A DNA stretch of 64,000 nt from Homarus americanus (Eukaryota > Arthropoda > Malacostraca > Decapoda > Nephropidae). The translations under genes were made by a program, and so were the position numbers. The stretch covers positions 14,569,569 through 14,633,568 of the forward strand of contig NW_024736071.1 in assembly GCF_018991925.1 (NCBI RefSeq), written 5' to 3'. The notes below the pieces were generated by a model that had not been told where the DNA came from, did no database searches, and saw only the letters and a program-made list of their open reading frames with translations. Numbering within the stretch: the first letter of the stretch is position 1; each line of letters starts with the position of its first letter. Of this stretch, positions 37,930-49,456 are shown piece by piece.

Positions 37930-38164
37930 AAATGTTGGTGTAATGTAAGAAACCACTATTTACCGAATACGATGAGGGATGGGGAGACGGACAGGCGTAC
38001 AAGGTGTGATTTGTTGCACCTGTCTGTCTCAAGGTGAACTACAGCAGCTGAGACAGAAACATTGCTCCAGATAAGAGCCACGAAACATTATAAACCAGTG
38101 TGTTGAAGGTAGTGTTTGGTGAGGGACTTGAGTGGTCGTTCAACACGTAGGAGGGTGAGTTTTA

Positions 38165-38167
<3 letters not shown>

Positions 38168-38251
<84 letters not shown>
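38168..38251. repeat. (GT)n microsatellite
   Basis: About 42 pure units. Confidence 0.95.
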
Positions 38252-38257
<6 letters not shown>

Positions 38258-38703
38258 TTTTTTCGTATCTATACACGTACACGAAGTCTAACCTGTGGAT
38301 CAAGTAAATCGTATTTGATATCGGAACACGCAGGGAAAAAAAATGGATAAATCATATTTTGCCGGAACGTCCCTCGGCCAACAGGAAACAGTGATGAAAA
38401 AATCGTGGCATCAATATTGTATCCAGGAGAGGCAGGCAGGTGGGCGCAAACACGGTAACAATATGGGCCATGCTGAAAAAAAAACAGTATTTGTGTTTTA
38501 AACTTTTTACGTTGAAAAATATGCTCTGTTATGCGCACAAAAACAAGAACTTTACTTGTTTATCTTCTAATATTTTTCTTTCTTTTTTAATTTTAACTTT
38601 TATAATATTTCTAAAATTCTTACAAAAGTACTGGAAAAGGTTGAAAACGAGTATAATATGAACTCAGGTAAGATGCTTAATATATAACAGTATAAAAGGC
38701 TTG
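38252..38703. other. No gene seen
   Basis: AT-rich with several A-tracts; nothing recognised. Confidence 0.5.
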
Positions 38704-39492
38704 AAACAAAGTACGATTACTACTAAGGCTGTGCTCGAGTACTGTACCATTACTAAGGCTGTGCTCGAGTACTGTACCATTACTAAGGCTGTGCTCGAGT
38801 ACTGTACCATTACTAAGGCTGTGCTCGAGTACTGTACCATTACTAAGGCTGTGCCTGAGCACTGGGTACCACGACTAAGGCTGTGCTCGAGTACTGTACT
38901 ATTACTAAGGTTGTGTCGAATACTGTACCATTACTAAGGCTGTGCTCGAGTACTGTGTTTATTATTGTTATTGTGCTTGAGTACTGTACCATTACTATAC
39001 AGTTTTGAGTACTTTACCATTAAGCACAGTTTCGAATACTGAACCATTAAGGCTGTGCTCGAGTACTGTACCATTACTTAAGGCTGTGCTCGAGTACGGC
39101 ACTATTGGCTAGCTATGCTCGAGTACTGTACCGTGACTATACAGTTTCGAGTACTGTACCATTACTAAAGCCAGTTTCGCCGAGTATCGCAAATGATGAC
39201 TAACGGTTGTGCTCGAGTACTGTACCATTACAAGGCTGTGCTCGAGTACTGTACCATTACTAAGGCTGTGCTCGAGTACTGTACTGTACCATTACTAAGG
39301 CTGTGCTCGAGTACTGTACCATGACTAAGGCTGTGCTCGAGTACTGTACCATGACTAAGGCTGTGCTCGAGTACTGTACCATTACTAAGGCTGTGCTCGA
39401 GTACTGTACCATTACTAAGGCTATGCTCGAGTACTGTACCGTGACTAAGGCTGTGCTCGAGTACTGTACCATTACTAAGGCTGTGCTCGAGT
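38704..39492. repeat. 30-bp satellite array, more than 20 copies
   Basis: The consensus unit contains GCTGTGCTCGAGTACTGTAC followed by CATTACTAAG. Outer blocks (38728-38850 and 39230-39490) are nearly perfect. The centre (38860-39230) is diverged, with truncated units and a CAGTTTCGAGTAC variant. This pattern of clean edges and a decayed middle suggests two separate later expansions. Each unit holds CTCGAG and AGTACT palindromes. Confidence 0.95.
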
Positions 39493-39753
39493 CCCGTGCA
39501 TTATATGTCTGGTGTACAGTTCACACGAGCAGGGAAAAGTGTTGGGTAGTTAACCTTCCCAATAATCACATAATGATCTAAAGTCCAGTGCAGTTATATT
39601 CCACAGGCAGTAATTTACGTTAGCACATTAAGTTAAGTTTTATTTAATTTACGTGATACATAATTTATAACTATATACTGTTTTCGAATTTGGCATATAC
39701 AGGACATACTCGCTCGCGTGTGTGTGTGTAGTTGTATATTATTGGGCACATCA

Positions 39754-39917
39754 TAAGTTCGTTTTACCGAGAATAATTATTTCTTATTTGGCTCCATTGA
39801 TTTTAACACGCTGGGTGCAATAGTGAGTTGAGTTTATGGTCACCTCACTACTGCACCTAGCGTACTAAGATCAATCCAGCTAAATTAGAAATAGTTATTC
39901 TCAGTAAAACAAATTCT
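39754..39917. mobile_element. Fold-back element (long inverted repeats, MITE-like)
   Basis: The arm 39761-39827 is the reverse complement of 39844-39910 over 67 bp with 11 mismatches, separated by a 16-bp loop. The outer few bases continue imperfectly to 39754 and 39917. The arms begin GTTTTACCGAGAATAA. A TA dinucleotide lies at or next to both outer ends, compatible with a TA target, but the exact ends are uncertain. No coding capacity. Confidence 0.8.
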
Positions 39918-40793
39918 AAGAGAGAAAGAAAGAGATGTAGGTACACAGATACAGAGAACTATCTTTACAAAAAACTAATACAGAATCTGTTCAGAGTGTG
40001 AGAATATATCATTAACATAAACATATCTTCATTATATATGCAGAACAACGATTATAATTTTAAATCGCTTCAATTTATGTCATTTAATCGTTTATATTAC
40101 GTCGGAACGAGGTATTGTTTTTATTTCCAGTACAGGTCCTCAACAAGTCTTTATAACTATTGCACTGACTATATGGCGTCTCCCTTCAAGGCATAAGTAT
40201 ATTATTTCTACCAACAGTATCTTATTTTAAACTGTTATAAATACTAAAACACTCTGGGATCTTGATATTTAACAGGCACTACATGACCTTCTAATGCCAC
40301 TCTCCCTAGTGCCATTTGGAGGAGCCTGGATAACCGAGCTGTACCCTCACACAGGTGGTGGCAGCTAGGCAATAAACACGATCTGTCGACAATGCAACTT
40401 CGAAATCCCTCTTTGAAGTTTCAGTTTTTAGTCTCGTTTCCATGTATTTCTCCCCATCTTAAACTTTGATCCCCACCCCTATGAAAACATGTTATCTATA
40501 CATCCTCTATTTGACGATTAACTCTCATCCTTGATTCTATACAGTTTTATACACATTCAAGAGTATTTTAGCCTCCTGACAGTACATCCTGGCGGCTAAA
40601 CTTCTCCAAGGGTATTTTTTTTTGTCTAAGGAGTATCAACGCCCAAAGAGACTGGCGGAGGTCTACAACTTCAGTAACTCTTGTAAAACTCTGACGTACT
40701 GTACTTTACATGGTGAGACGCTATTGTCGTCTGGATGCCGTCGACGAGGAGGTTATGATTAGAGAATGAGATTGTGACAGAGAAACACACTGA
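39918..40793. other. No gene seen
   Basis: AT-rich; nothing recognised. Confidence 0.5.
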
Positions 40794-40870
40794 TAAACAG
40801 ACAGGCAGACAAACTGATAGACAGACAGGCAGACAAACAGACAAGCTGACGTACAAACAGATAGATAGTC
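40794..40870. repeat. Degenerate (CAGA)n tetranucleotide repeat
   Basis: ACAGACAGGCAGACAAAC pattern, with a higher-order duplication of GATAGACAGACAGGCAGA-like units. Confidence 0.85.
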
Positions 40871-43379
40871 ACACCAAGAAAGATGAAGTCGAAGTGAGAC
40901 AGATAGTAAAAAATAAAGACACAGACAGGAGAATTGTGATTCTGACAAGGAAAACGTCAGAGTGTTAAAAAGTATATATAGAGATACACAACACAAGGGA
41001 TATTGAAAGAGGAGGAAATAAAATAAAAAAACAGCGTATGACAGACAGATATACATACAGTTAGTGAAAGACCGAAATAAAGAGCAAAATAGATAAAAAG
41101 GACAATTATATCTTTTTCACTGTCATTTTCATCATCCTATCAGCTGGTTTGATGACGTCACTTCTCGCAGGTTGTATTGCATTAGGTTATCTTACTAACG
41201 TTTAAACTTACGAGAATAACAGAACCAGGACGTATCTCCAGCACCCGGAAAGCTAATCTTTTTCACCTACGAGGTACGAAAAGAGTTAACTGTGAATTGC
41301 TCTGAAAACCTTTTTTTTTTCGAAACGGGTATTTTTACAGCAAAAACAACGTTCCCTCTTTTCTCTGCATCACCTATTTACGACACATATACACTTTTAT
41401 CTTATATCCAATTTCTAACAAATGTATAAAAAATTATATTTCTTGTGATGGCAAATGTATGATTAAACTTTCATATTAGGTTCAGTTATGAGCAGATTTA
41501 AAATATCACATAATTGAAAAATTTTTGCATTAATATGTAAAATGAAACTAAATTATTAGTCCGCTTCGCCATTGGTTAATAGAAGGCCCCCAGACTCCTT
41601 CCACTGAACTCTTCCTCCTCCTCCTTCCTACCTGGAACTAGAGAGAGTCGTCCATCACACCATAGGAGCCCCACCTACTTCTCTACATGTGTGTGGTTCA
41701 TCGCTATATCCAAGTGGTCGAGAATATGGTAAATTTGTTGAACGTTCAGTGTGTTGCGTTGATCGATAAGAATCAGCAAAATAATGTCGACCAGAATATG
41801 CTTCTAGAATGTACTTATGGAGTACACTTGTGCTCTTATAGGGTGTACTTATGGAAAGTGTTTACGAACTGCACTGTGTGACAGATCTTTACCATCCAAC
41901 TTTCAGAGAATAGTGTTTAACAGTTATATGCCCAGGTGAAAATAGATTCGATAAAGAAATTCCCTGTCTGCATGTACTCGGAAACTACAAATCTATCAAA
42001 TAAACGGCAAACAGGTGACAGTCTACTCAATCACTCGAGTTTGAAATATTTACAAGTGAAGCCAAGGCAAGTCCCAGCTGGGCCATGGATTATGTACAGT
42101 TTGAGACTCAGTATGGCCTCACATCATCACGAATAAAAGTGTTCAGGTGTCAGTTATTTAAGGTGGCGCCGCCTGTAAGTACAGTTGACTGGTACAGTAA
42201 CAGTGTACATGTCATTATCGTCCAAGTAATTAATTATCAAATGGTTTGGTGTTGGCCAATCAGAAGGTCAGTTCCAAACTATGTTGACTCTCGCCCATGA
42301 ATATTATGACTGTCTTGTTATGTGAATCTTACATAATTTTGGAGACAACTGTTGTTACCTTAGGCTTGAATGTAGCCCTAGTCAAGGGTTAATTTCATTA
42401 TATTAATAAAACATTGAAATTAAGTGCGTTTATGTGGAAGACATCATGTAAACCTGATAGACGTCGTTCTTCCACAAGAGCTGAATGTTTCTGCCCCATC
42501 ACTCCTTAGGTCAGCCCAAACTGTACTGAACAGACCACTCGAGGGTGGGTCTTACTGAAGATGTTTCATTCCCTCCACCGCTAAACTATACAACTCTACA
42601 TTCTCAAGTCTTTTAAATCAACAGTGACTTGTTTCTCTTTAAGGAGCAAGTTTTCCACCACCTGAAACACTCTTGACATCTTTTCGTGCCAGTTTTATCT
42701 GTAAAAAAAAAAAAGTTTCTTACAGACACGTTTGTGGATGAAACTTTTAAGTTTTGTCACCTGAGGGCAAAAACAATACAGGTACTTCCAAGATACGCAC
42801 CACTACCTTGAACGCCTTGAGATGAATTAACATGACTGTGGAAACCATATCAAAGAAACATTAAAAATATAACCTAGAATGAAATTATATATAAAGAGGA
42901 AGGGGATATATAAAAAAAAAGCAAAGAACTCTTGAGAAGCCTGTCAGCGAACACTAACAACAAGGTTACTAATCTGCTTCACCTAATATCGGAGATTAGA
43001 ACGATAAGTCCCAAGGTCATGCAACTCAACCAAAGCCCTTTCTTTTTCCACATTTTTTTTTCTTCTTTGAAAAATAAGCTTAAACGAATATAAACATTCC
43101 CGGTAAGATAAAACTCGGGGCCCGACACAATACCAAAGTCAACCAGGCTAAAGCTGTCCCGAATAATGAGACAAGGACATTCATCCTTCACAAGGACTAA
43201 CTTTACTCCAGCTCACCATCCTCGTCACCTAGCAATCTCAGCAGGACACACAGAAGTAGGTGGTGAATCATAGAATTATTTACAAACATTATATTTACAT
43301 CATCCCAAGTCAACATGTCAGCTCATCGCTGCCATAACCAGACTAAATATGTGTGTGGCGTTATTATAAACCAGGAACG
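40871..43379. other. No gene seen
   Basis: About 2.5 kb of moderately AT-rich sequence without microsatellites, rare in this window. Short frames at 41687-41881 and 41936-42300 match nothing recognised. Confidence 0.5.
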
Positions 43380-43630
43380 TGTCGATCAAGTGGGTACTGC
43401 GTTCGCCTCCTGTTCTGGGGGTCGGTGGTTCAATTCCCGGGAGCTCCCAGTAAACGGGTACCTAAGTTGACAACTTAGGGAAATGAAGGAGGTCGAGAGC
43501 AGTACCGACCATGCTGCCTCCTTGTGTACCGAAGGCTCAGTAAACAGTTATGCTCATGGGACCCACTTTCACTGTAGACCAAGGTCGACTTTAGTCCTAT
43601 CATGTGTAAACATGTTGACTATACATTTAT
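43380..43630 (+). mobile_element. SINE family B, copy 1 (tRNA-derived)
   Basis: The head resembles a tRNA: box-A-like GATCAAGTGGGTACTGC at 43384-43400 and box B GGTTCAATTCCCGG at 43427-43440, 27 bp apart as expected for an internal pol III promoter. The body (GGGTACCTAAGTTGACAAC, GGTCGAGAGCAGTACCGACC, GGGACCCACTTTCACTGT) is shared with 60465-60710. No open frame. The tRNA species of origin is not determined. Confidence 0.8.
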
Positions 43631-44766
43631 CAGTATTCTCTACCACCCCCCCACCTACCCAGGTTCCAGGCGATCACTCAAATACCCTGGCAGAATATTT
43701 TCCCATCTTGGGCTTTTGATAAGGTAATATCTCTCCATCATCACAGTGACGCCCACCACCGACTAGATTAATTCTACCTTGGAACATAACCAATTTCAAG
43801 GTACGGAAGTCCCTAAGGACTTTGCCCCTTATCCATCTTCACTAATGCGGGAGCTCCTTCACCAGGCTGCCTAACTTTATGTTTTTCCCCGCCAGCTGAG
43901 GGTCGTACACTGCTTCATGGAAGGTCCAGTTTTATGTTTTATTTAGTAATGCTAAATTTAAAAATTTTGCTTAATTAGGAATCAACTGCTCGCAAATATT
44001 GACATGTACTGTACAATATTAAGGAGGTGAACCATTTAATCTCCCGATAATTCACATCACCCCCATATTTCTCTACATCTCATCTCTCCCTGTCTTTCTC
44101 TTTACCGTCATGATTTATTAAGAGTACACGCCACTTGTTAACACAGGGAAATAGCACAAATTATTACTTAAACTTAACCACCAGGTGTAAGTGGTATTTG
44201 TACTTAATCTCTCTCCATCTCTTAGAACGCCTGCCTATTCACAGAAGGATCTTATATAAAACCTTGATATTTATTATTCATATAAATCGTGATGACATAA
44301 AATAAAAACGCTCAGTAGCAAGAGCGACCTGTATAGGCTGACGTCAGTATCTACGGTACATTTGACGGGTGCTGCCTGGTGAGACTCATACGCATTCACT
44401 CTCTCACTGTCTCTTTCTTTCTAGCTCTGCCCATCGTTACACCATAACCAAAAAGTTAAATTTGCTTGTAAAATTTTAGAGCATTCACGTTCTTAAATAC
44501 TAATTAAAATATTTATTAAGTCTAGAAATATATCTACTTTCACTTTGTGCATATTTTTTAAGACTTAAGTCAGTGTAAGAATGAGCCCTGTGGGTAGTGG
44601 ACGAGGCCCCATACAGTGAGCTAAATGGAATGGCGTTCATCACTTTGTATAAGGAGTTTATATGTGATGGTTAATTTCACTATCCCCCAGTTGAACCTTA
44701 ATAAACGTATGGGAACTATTTGTTTACAAACAGACGTACGGGCAGCTTGACGAACGTACAACGATG
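43631..44766. other. No gene seen
   Basis: AT-rich; nothing recognised. Confidence 0.5.
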
Positions 44767-44831
44767 ACTACATAATATGTAGTCAAGTGGGGAAGGGGTG
44801 GGAAATATATTATATCCCCCACCCCTTCCCC
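44767..44831. repeat. Two adjacent perfect hairpins
   Basis: GACTACAT/ATGTAGTC (8-bp stem, 3-base loop) lies at 44766-44784. Four bases later GGGGAAGGGGTGGG (44789-44802) faces CCCACCCCTTCCCC (44818-44831) across a 15-base AT-rich loop. Confidence 0.85.
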
Positions 44832-45344
44832 TACCTAATCTTTTCAGTCAATGAAGGATATAATCATGAAGTTTGTTTGGTTTGGTTAGGTTCCCCCGCA
44901 TGATACAACGCTATACCCGATTTTGCGTTACCTTCTCGTGGTGTGGGAGCTCAAACGAACCAATTTCAAAAGCCTGGGATGGGTATAAATATCCCATCTT
45001 GTAACATTAAATGAAAAGATTGAAAGTTGATCGTCGCCAAGCACGCAAATTCTTCAGAGGTGGTGGGCTGGTTCTCTACCTGAGTGAGGTATGAGCTGCC
45101 TCTACACCCCATGGTTCATTCTCAACTTTTTCTACCCCCTTTAATGAGTCTTCGGATGAGAAAAGGTTTGGGGCATCCTTTATCATTAATTTCACCTCTT
45201 GTCCTTGAACAATCAAGGACAGACGCAATAAACGATTTTCAAGCGTCCCTGTTGGATCATCGTCACTTGGAGGTCCAACCGCATTGCCTCCCATGCTTGT
45301 GGGCAGTGTGCTACCGAGAGCTAGAAAATACTGCCCGAAAACTT

Positions 45345-45504
45345 AACCTTGGACATGAAATACAACTACGGAAAGATTAAGAGTGAAAAAGTATAAATTC
45401 AGAAAAGGAACATGGAATGTGAGGAACCTTGGACATGAAATACAACTACGGAAAGATTAAGATTGAAAAAGTATAAATTCAGAAAAGGAACGTGGAATGT
45501 GAGG
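45345..45504 (+). repeat. 80-bp tandem duplication at the LINE endonuclease start
   Basis: AACCTTGGACATGAAATACA starts at 45345 and again at 45425. The two 80-bp units differ at about two positions (AGAGTG/AGATTG and AACATGG/AACGTGG). The duplication repeats the start of the endonuclease coding region (FRKGTWNVR). Confidence 0.95.
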
Positions 45505-48060
45505 ACATTATACGAGGCTACAAATGTTTGTAGGGAAATGAAAAGACTGCAGCGAGACATTCTGGGATTAAGTGAAGTAAGATGAGCAGGTTCAAACTGC
45601 AAGTGGTAAAGAGTTTTACTTAATATATTCGGGCGGTTACTGCAAAACCCATGGACTTGGTAATAATACAGGTTTATGCATCAACAAATATAGTGAGGAT
45701 GATATTTTAGAAACAAAATATGATGATTTAAAGAAAGCAAAAGACACTGTGAAGTTGAATGAATGTCTGAGAATAATGGGAGATTTTATCGCAAAAGTTG
45801 GGAAGGAAAAAGAAATACCAGATGTAGGACCACTTGGGTTCAATAGATATGAGAGAGGAAAACAAGATGATAAATGTTAATACATGGATTGAACAACACC
45901 CAAGGATCTCTTTACATGGATCTCACCCCAGGACAATATAAACAACATTGTCAGGAATCAAATAGATATAATTTTAATTCAAAAGTGATTGGGGCAGATT
46001 GTGGGTCAGATCACGTCCCAGTAATGACCTTGGTGAGGCTAAAACTTAAAAAAAAAATGGACAAAATCAAATGAGAATTAAATGAGTTCAAAACAGAGGC
46101 AGGGATAAAATATGAAATTGAAACAGAAAATATATTTTCAATGTTGCTAGAGGATGTTTTTGATGAACAAAAACCAGGACAACAAATTAATGATTACAAA
46201 CAAATACTGTTACAGAGGAAGGAACTTATAGGGCATGGGGGGAACGAGGCTAAAAGTAAGTGGATGGCAAATGAAATTTCAAAGAATATAGACGAAGAAA
46301 TATGATAAACGAAGTGGGCTCACAAAAAAAATTACAAGAAAATTCAAAACGAATGTAGACAAGCCAAAGAAGATGATCTAAAAAGGAAATGCAAGGAGAA
46401 AGAAGATGATGACAAAAAGCATAACTGTAGGAAAAGGACCATAATGTTTAAACAAATTAAGCAGAATAAAGGTTATAAAAGGAGTGGGACTATTAACCCT
46501 TTAGAGGGCAGGGGTTTCTCTCAGCTGAATGAAATCGTCTGGCGTTAGTCAGAATGTAATACCTAAGTGTGGAGCTGTCCTCTAAAGGAGTAAAAGTAAA
46601 CACAATAAGATTATGTTCGAAGCAAAAGGGAGATCGGTAAAGATGTAGAGAAATATACAATAATAAGGATAAAGTGGAGGTAAAAACGAAAAGGAAATAA
46701 AGATCAAACTTCTAGTACTAGAATCTTTAGTTGATGCAGCTTTAAGTAAAATGAACAATGATAAAACTTACGGGGTTGATCAGCTTCCAGCAGAATTCAT
46801 AAAACAAATGAGTAAGAATGGGAATTTTCAAAAAATTATATTTGCATTATTATCAGAAAAGCCAGAAACATTAGAGTGTACCCAGACAGATCAACAAACC
46901 CATGATTTGCAAAGCTTTAGTGAACAGAATATTAAGTAGAATAACAGTTACAATAAACAGTGAATTATCTGAAGATCAAAATGCATTTAGAAAGGGAAAA
47001 GGAACAAGAGAAGCTATATTTGGTTTGAGAAGTTTGAGTGAAAGGGCTTTTGAGGTTAATTTTGAAAAAAAAATTGATAAGGTAAAACACAATAAACTTA
47101 TAGAGGTGTTGAAAAAATTGGCATTAATGAAACATATTAGAATTTAAAAAATATTTACTGGCAACAAGAGACTGTAGTGTTACTAACTGGCTCAAAGTTA
47201 AACAGGGAGTAAGACAAGGCTGTGTTCTGTCTCCAACATTGTACAATATGTATTCAGAATTCCTTATGAGAGAGGTTATAAGTGATAATGAAGGACTAAA
47301 AGTTAATGGTAAAGTAATATCATATAGGCGCTATGCAGATGATACTGTTCTTATCACGGATGGTTATGAAGAGACGTTAAAAAAACTTGTTAAGAGTCAA
47401 TGCTGTAAAGATGAAAGTAATGGATGTTTCCAAATAGGGAATAAATCTTAAAATTAAAAATTATGGTAGCCAAGAGGGAACTTAAACAAGTGGAAAATTT
47501 TGTGCATTTGGTAAGTAACATTAGCTGTGATGGTAGATGTGCGAAAGAAATGATACGAATAGGTCAAGTAGTAACAGCAGTTAATAATTTAAAAGTCATA
47601 ATGAAAAGGGACATTAATTTAAATTTGAGAAAAGAGCAGCTGAAAGGGTGTAAAGTATATGGCAAGGCTTGTTGTATAGGTCAGAAGGGTGGACACTGTC
47701 AGTAGACACCAGAAAGAGGTTAGAGGCTTTGGAATGCGGTTTTATAGGCGAATATTTAGAATAAGCTACAGCGACAGGAAAACAAATGAAGAATTACTAA
47801 GGTTAGCAAAACTTCAAGAAAAATACTTGAAATGTACACGAAAAGAAAAATTAGATACTTTGGTCATATAATTAGGGATGAGGGAATGATAACAGATATA
47901 TTAATGGGCAAAGTTGAGAGTAGGAGAGCCAGAGGAAGGCAGAGACTGAGATGAACTAATGAAATTAAAAACTGGATCCCCATAGAGATACAAAATCTTG
48001 AAAGATTGGTAAAAACAGACCCAAAACTGTGGGTATTACGTATAAAGATTGTAACTCAGA
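45405..48060 (+). pseudogene. RTE-like LINE, nearly full-length but multiply broken
   Basis: Endonuclease: FRKGTWNVRTLYEATN and RDILGLSEVR (45475-45585), a middle part with EKEIPDVGPLGFNRYERGKQ, and the C-terminal ADCGSDHVPV motif (SDH, near 46003-46020). A Lys/Glu-rich linker follows (46080-46490), interrupted by a small element at 46493-46593. RT: KTYGVDQLPAEFIK, NRILSRITVTINSELSEDQN, FRKGKGTREAIFGLRSLSER. Motif A is deleted (only FEKKIDKVKHNKL remains). Motif B is VKQGVRQGCVLSPTLYN and motif C is an intact RRYADDTVLI (47332-47346). C-terminal region: ISCDGRCAKEMIRIGQ, FYRRIFRISYSDRKTNEELL, GRQRLR. Frames change many times, so no protein could be made. The 5' limit is unclear and may lie as far left as 44.9 kb. 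Confidence 0.85.
46493..46593. mobile_element. Small TTAA-type inverted-repeat element nested in the LINE
   Basis: TTAA at 46493-46496 is followed by CCCTTTAGAGGGCAG (46497-46511). Its inverse, CTGTCCTCTAAAGGA, lies at 46575-46589 and is followed by GTAA. TIRs match at 13 of 14 inner positions. Size about 93 bp plus the target. CCCTTT ends flanked by TTAA suggest a piggyBac-type MITE (inference). It splits the Lys-rich linker of the host LINE, so it inserted after that LINE. Confidence 0.65.
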
Positions 48061-48937
48061 ATATGAAGCATAGATATTTTTATTCTATTGTGTAGTGAAG
48101 TAATATGAGTTAGATATAACCCTTATTATTTGCTGATGATGAAGAGCTAAACGTTAATATTGGAGAAGTAAACAGGGTGATGATTTTCAATAAAAACAGA
48201 CTGTTCTTTTTAAATCCTTCCAGTTACTGATTATTGAAGGACATGATGCTGAAGATTTGATAAAGGGGTAGATAGGAGTAATGAGTGATGATTTCTTATA
48301 CTGCATACGAATGAATGTCGTTACTCACCAGACAATTAAAAAAAATACAAAAGAAAAGATGGCATATATGAAAGTAAACAACACTTAAGAGCATTTCAAA
48401 ATCAAAACAATTGGGAACAAATAATAGAATAACATTACAAAATTACAAAAGAATCATAAAATTAAATAAATAAACTACGATAAGAGAACGCACGAAGTAA
48501 AAGGAGATTGAAAAATGAATCAGAGAGAGAGAGAGAGAGAGGGTGTTGACATTATAATATGAACTATAGCTCACTCCGGGCTGGGTCGGGTGGTGCTGTT
48601 CCCTTTGCTTGGATAATTTACATAAACCCAATATTAATTTTTCAGTTTATGGTGACCCGAGGCTGACAGGGTAATTAAGGTTATTGATGTGGCTATAATT
48701 GGCAGTGCAGCTGATGGAGGGCGAGTTTAGTATTGTGTTGTGTTCGCTAATGAAAACATTATATAAGTAAAGGGAGAGAGAGGGAGGAAGAGAGAGAATT
48801 ACTGACCCTTGACATTGTATAATATCAGGGGAGGCATTGCCACAATTAACCCAGAGTCGGAGGCAAGGGAATTTTTTTCTGTTTGGTGTTAATTGAATTT
48901 TCCGCAGCACGGTGGAACAGCCGTTCTTCATTATAAC
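48061..48937. other. No gene seen; short (GA)n at 48522-48542
   Basis: AT-rich; nothing recognised. Confidence 0.5.
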
Positions 48938-49456
48938 CGTGTTACACTACAGCCGTGCTACACTACAGCCGTGTTACTACAGCCGTGCTACACTACAGCC
49001 GTGCTACTACAGCCGTGCTAAACTACAGCCGTGCTACACTACAGCCTTGCTAAACTACAGCCGTGCTACACTACAGCCGTGCTAAACTACAGCCGTGCTA
49101 CACTACAGCCGTGCTAAACTACAGCCGTGCTAAACTACAGCCGTGCTACACTACAGCCGTGCTACACTACAGCCGTGCTACACTACAGCCGTGCTAAACT
49201 ACAGCCGTGCTACGCCGTGTTACACTACAGCCGTGTGCTGCGTTCACACTACACCACAGCCGTACAGCCGTGCTAAACTACGTGCACACTATATGCTGCT
49301 GCTACACTACAGCCGTGCTACACTACACACTACAGCCGTGCCGTGCTACACTACAGCCGCCGTGCTACACTACAGCCGTGCTACACTACAGCCGTGCTAC
49401 ACTACAGCCGTGCTACACTACAGCCGTGCTACACTACAGCCGTGCTAAACTACAGC
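48938..49456. repeat. 15-16 bp satellite array, about 30 copies
   Basis: Unit AGCCGTGCTACACTAC with frequent CTAAAC variants and occasional one-base-shorter units. The segment 49210-49345 is scrambled. Because most units are 16 bp, all frames rotate, giving spurious HYSRAT / TTAVL peptides. Confidence 0.95.

Noticed and set aside
38704..39492. CRISPR-like array
   Set aside because: Units are directly contiguous without unique spacers and the window is clearly eukaryotic; it is a satellite.
43380..43450. Functional tRNA gene
   Set aside because: Box B is good but the acceptor and D stems do not pair convincingly, and the same head recurs at 60.46 kb joined to the same body, so it is a SINE.
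45076..45380. 98-residue plus frame (and 72-residue minus frame) upstream of the LINE endonuclease as a separate gene
   Set aside because: Runs into the 80-bp duplication and lies where LINE 5' sequence is expected; no recognised domain in either strand.
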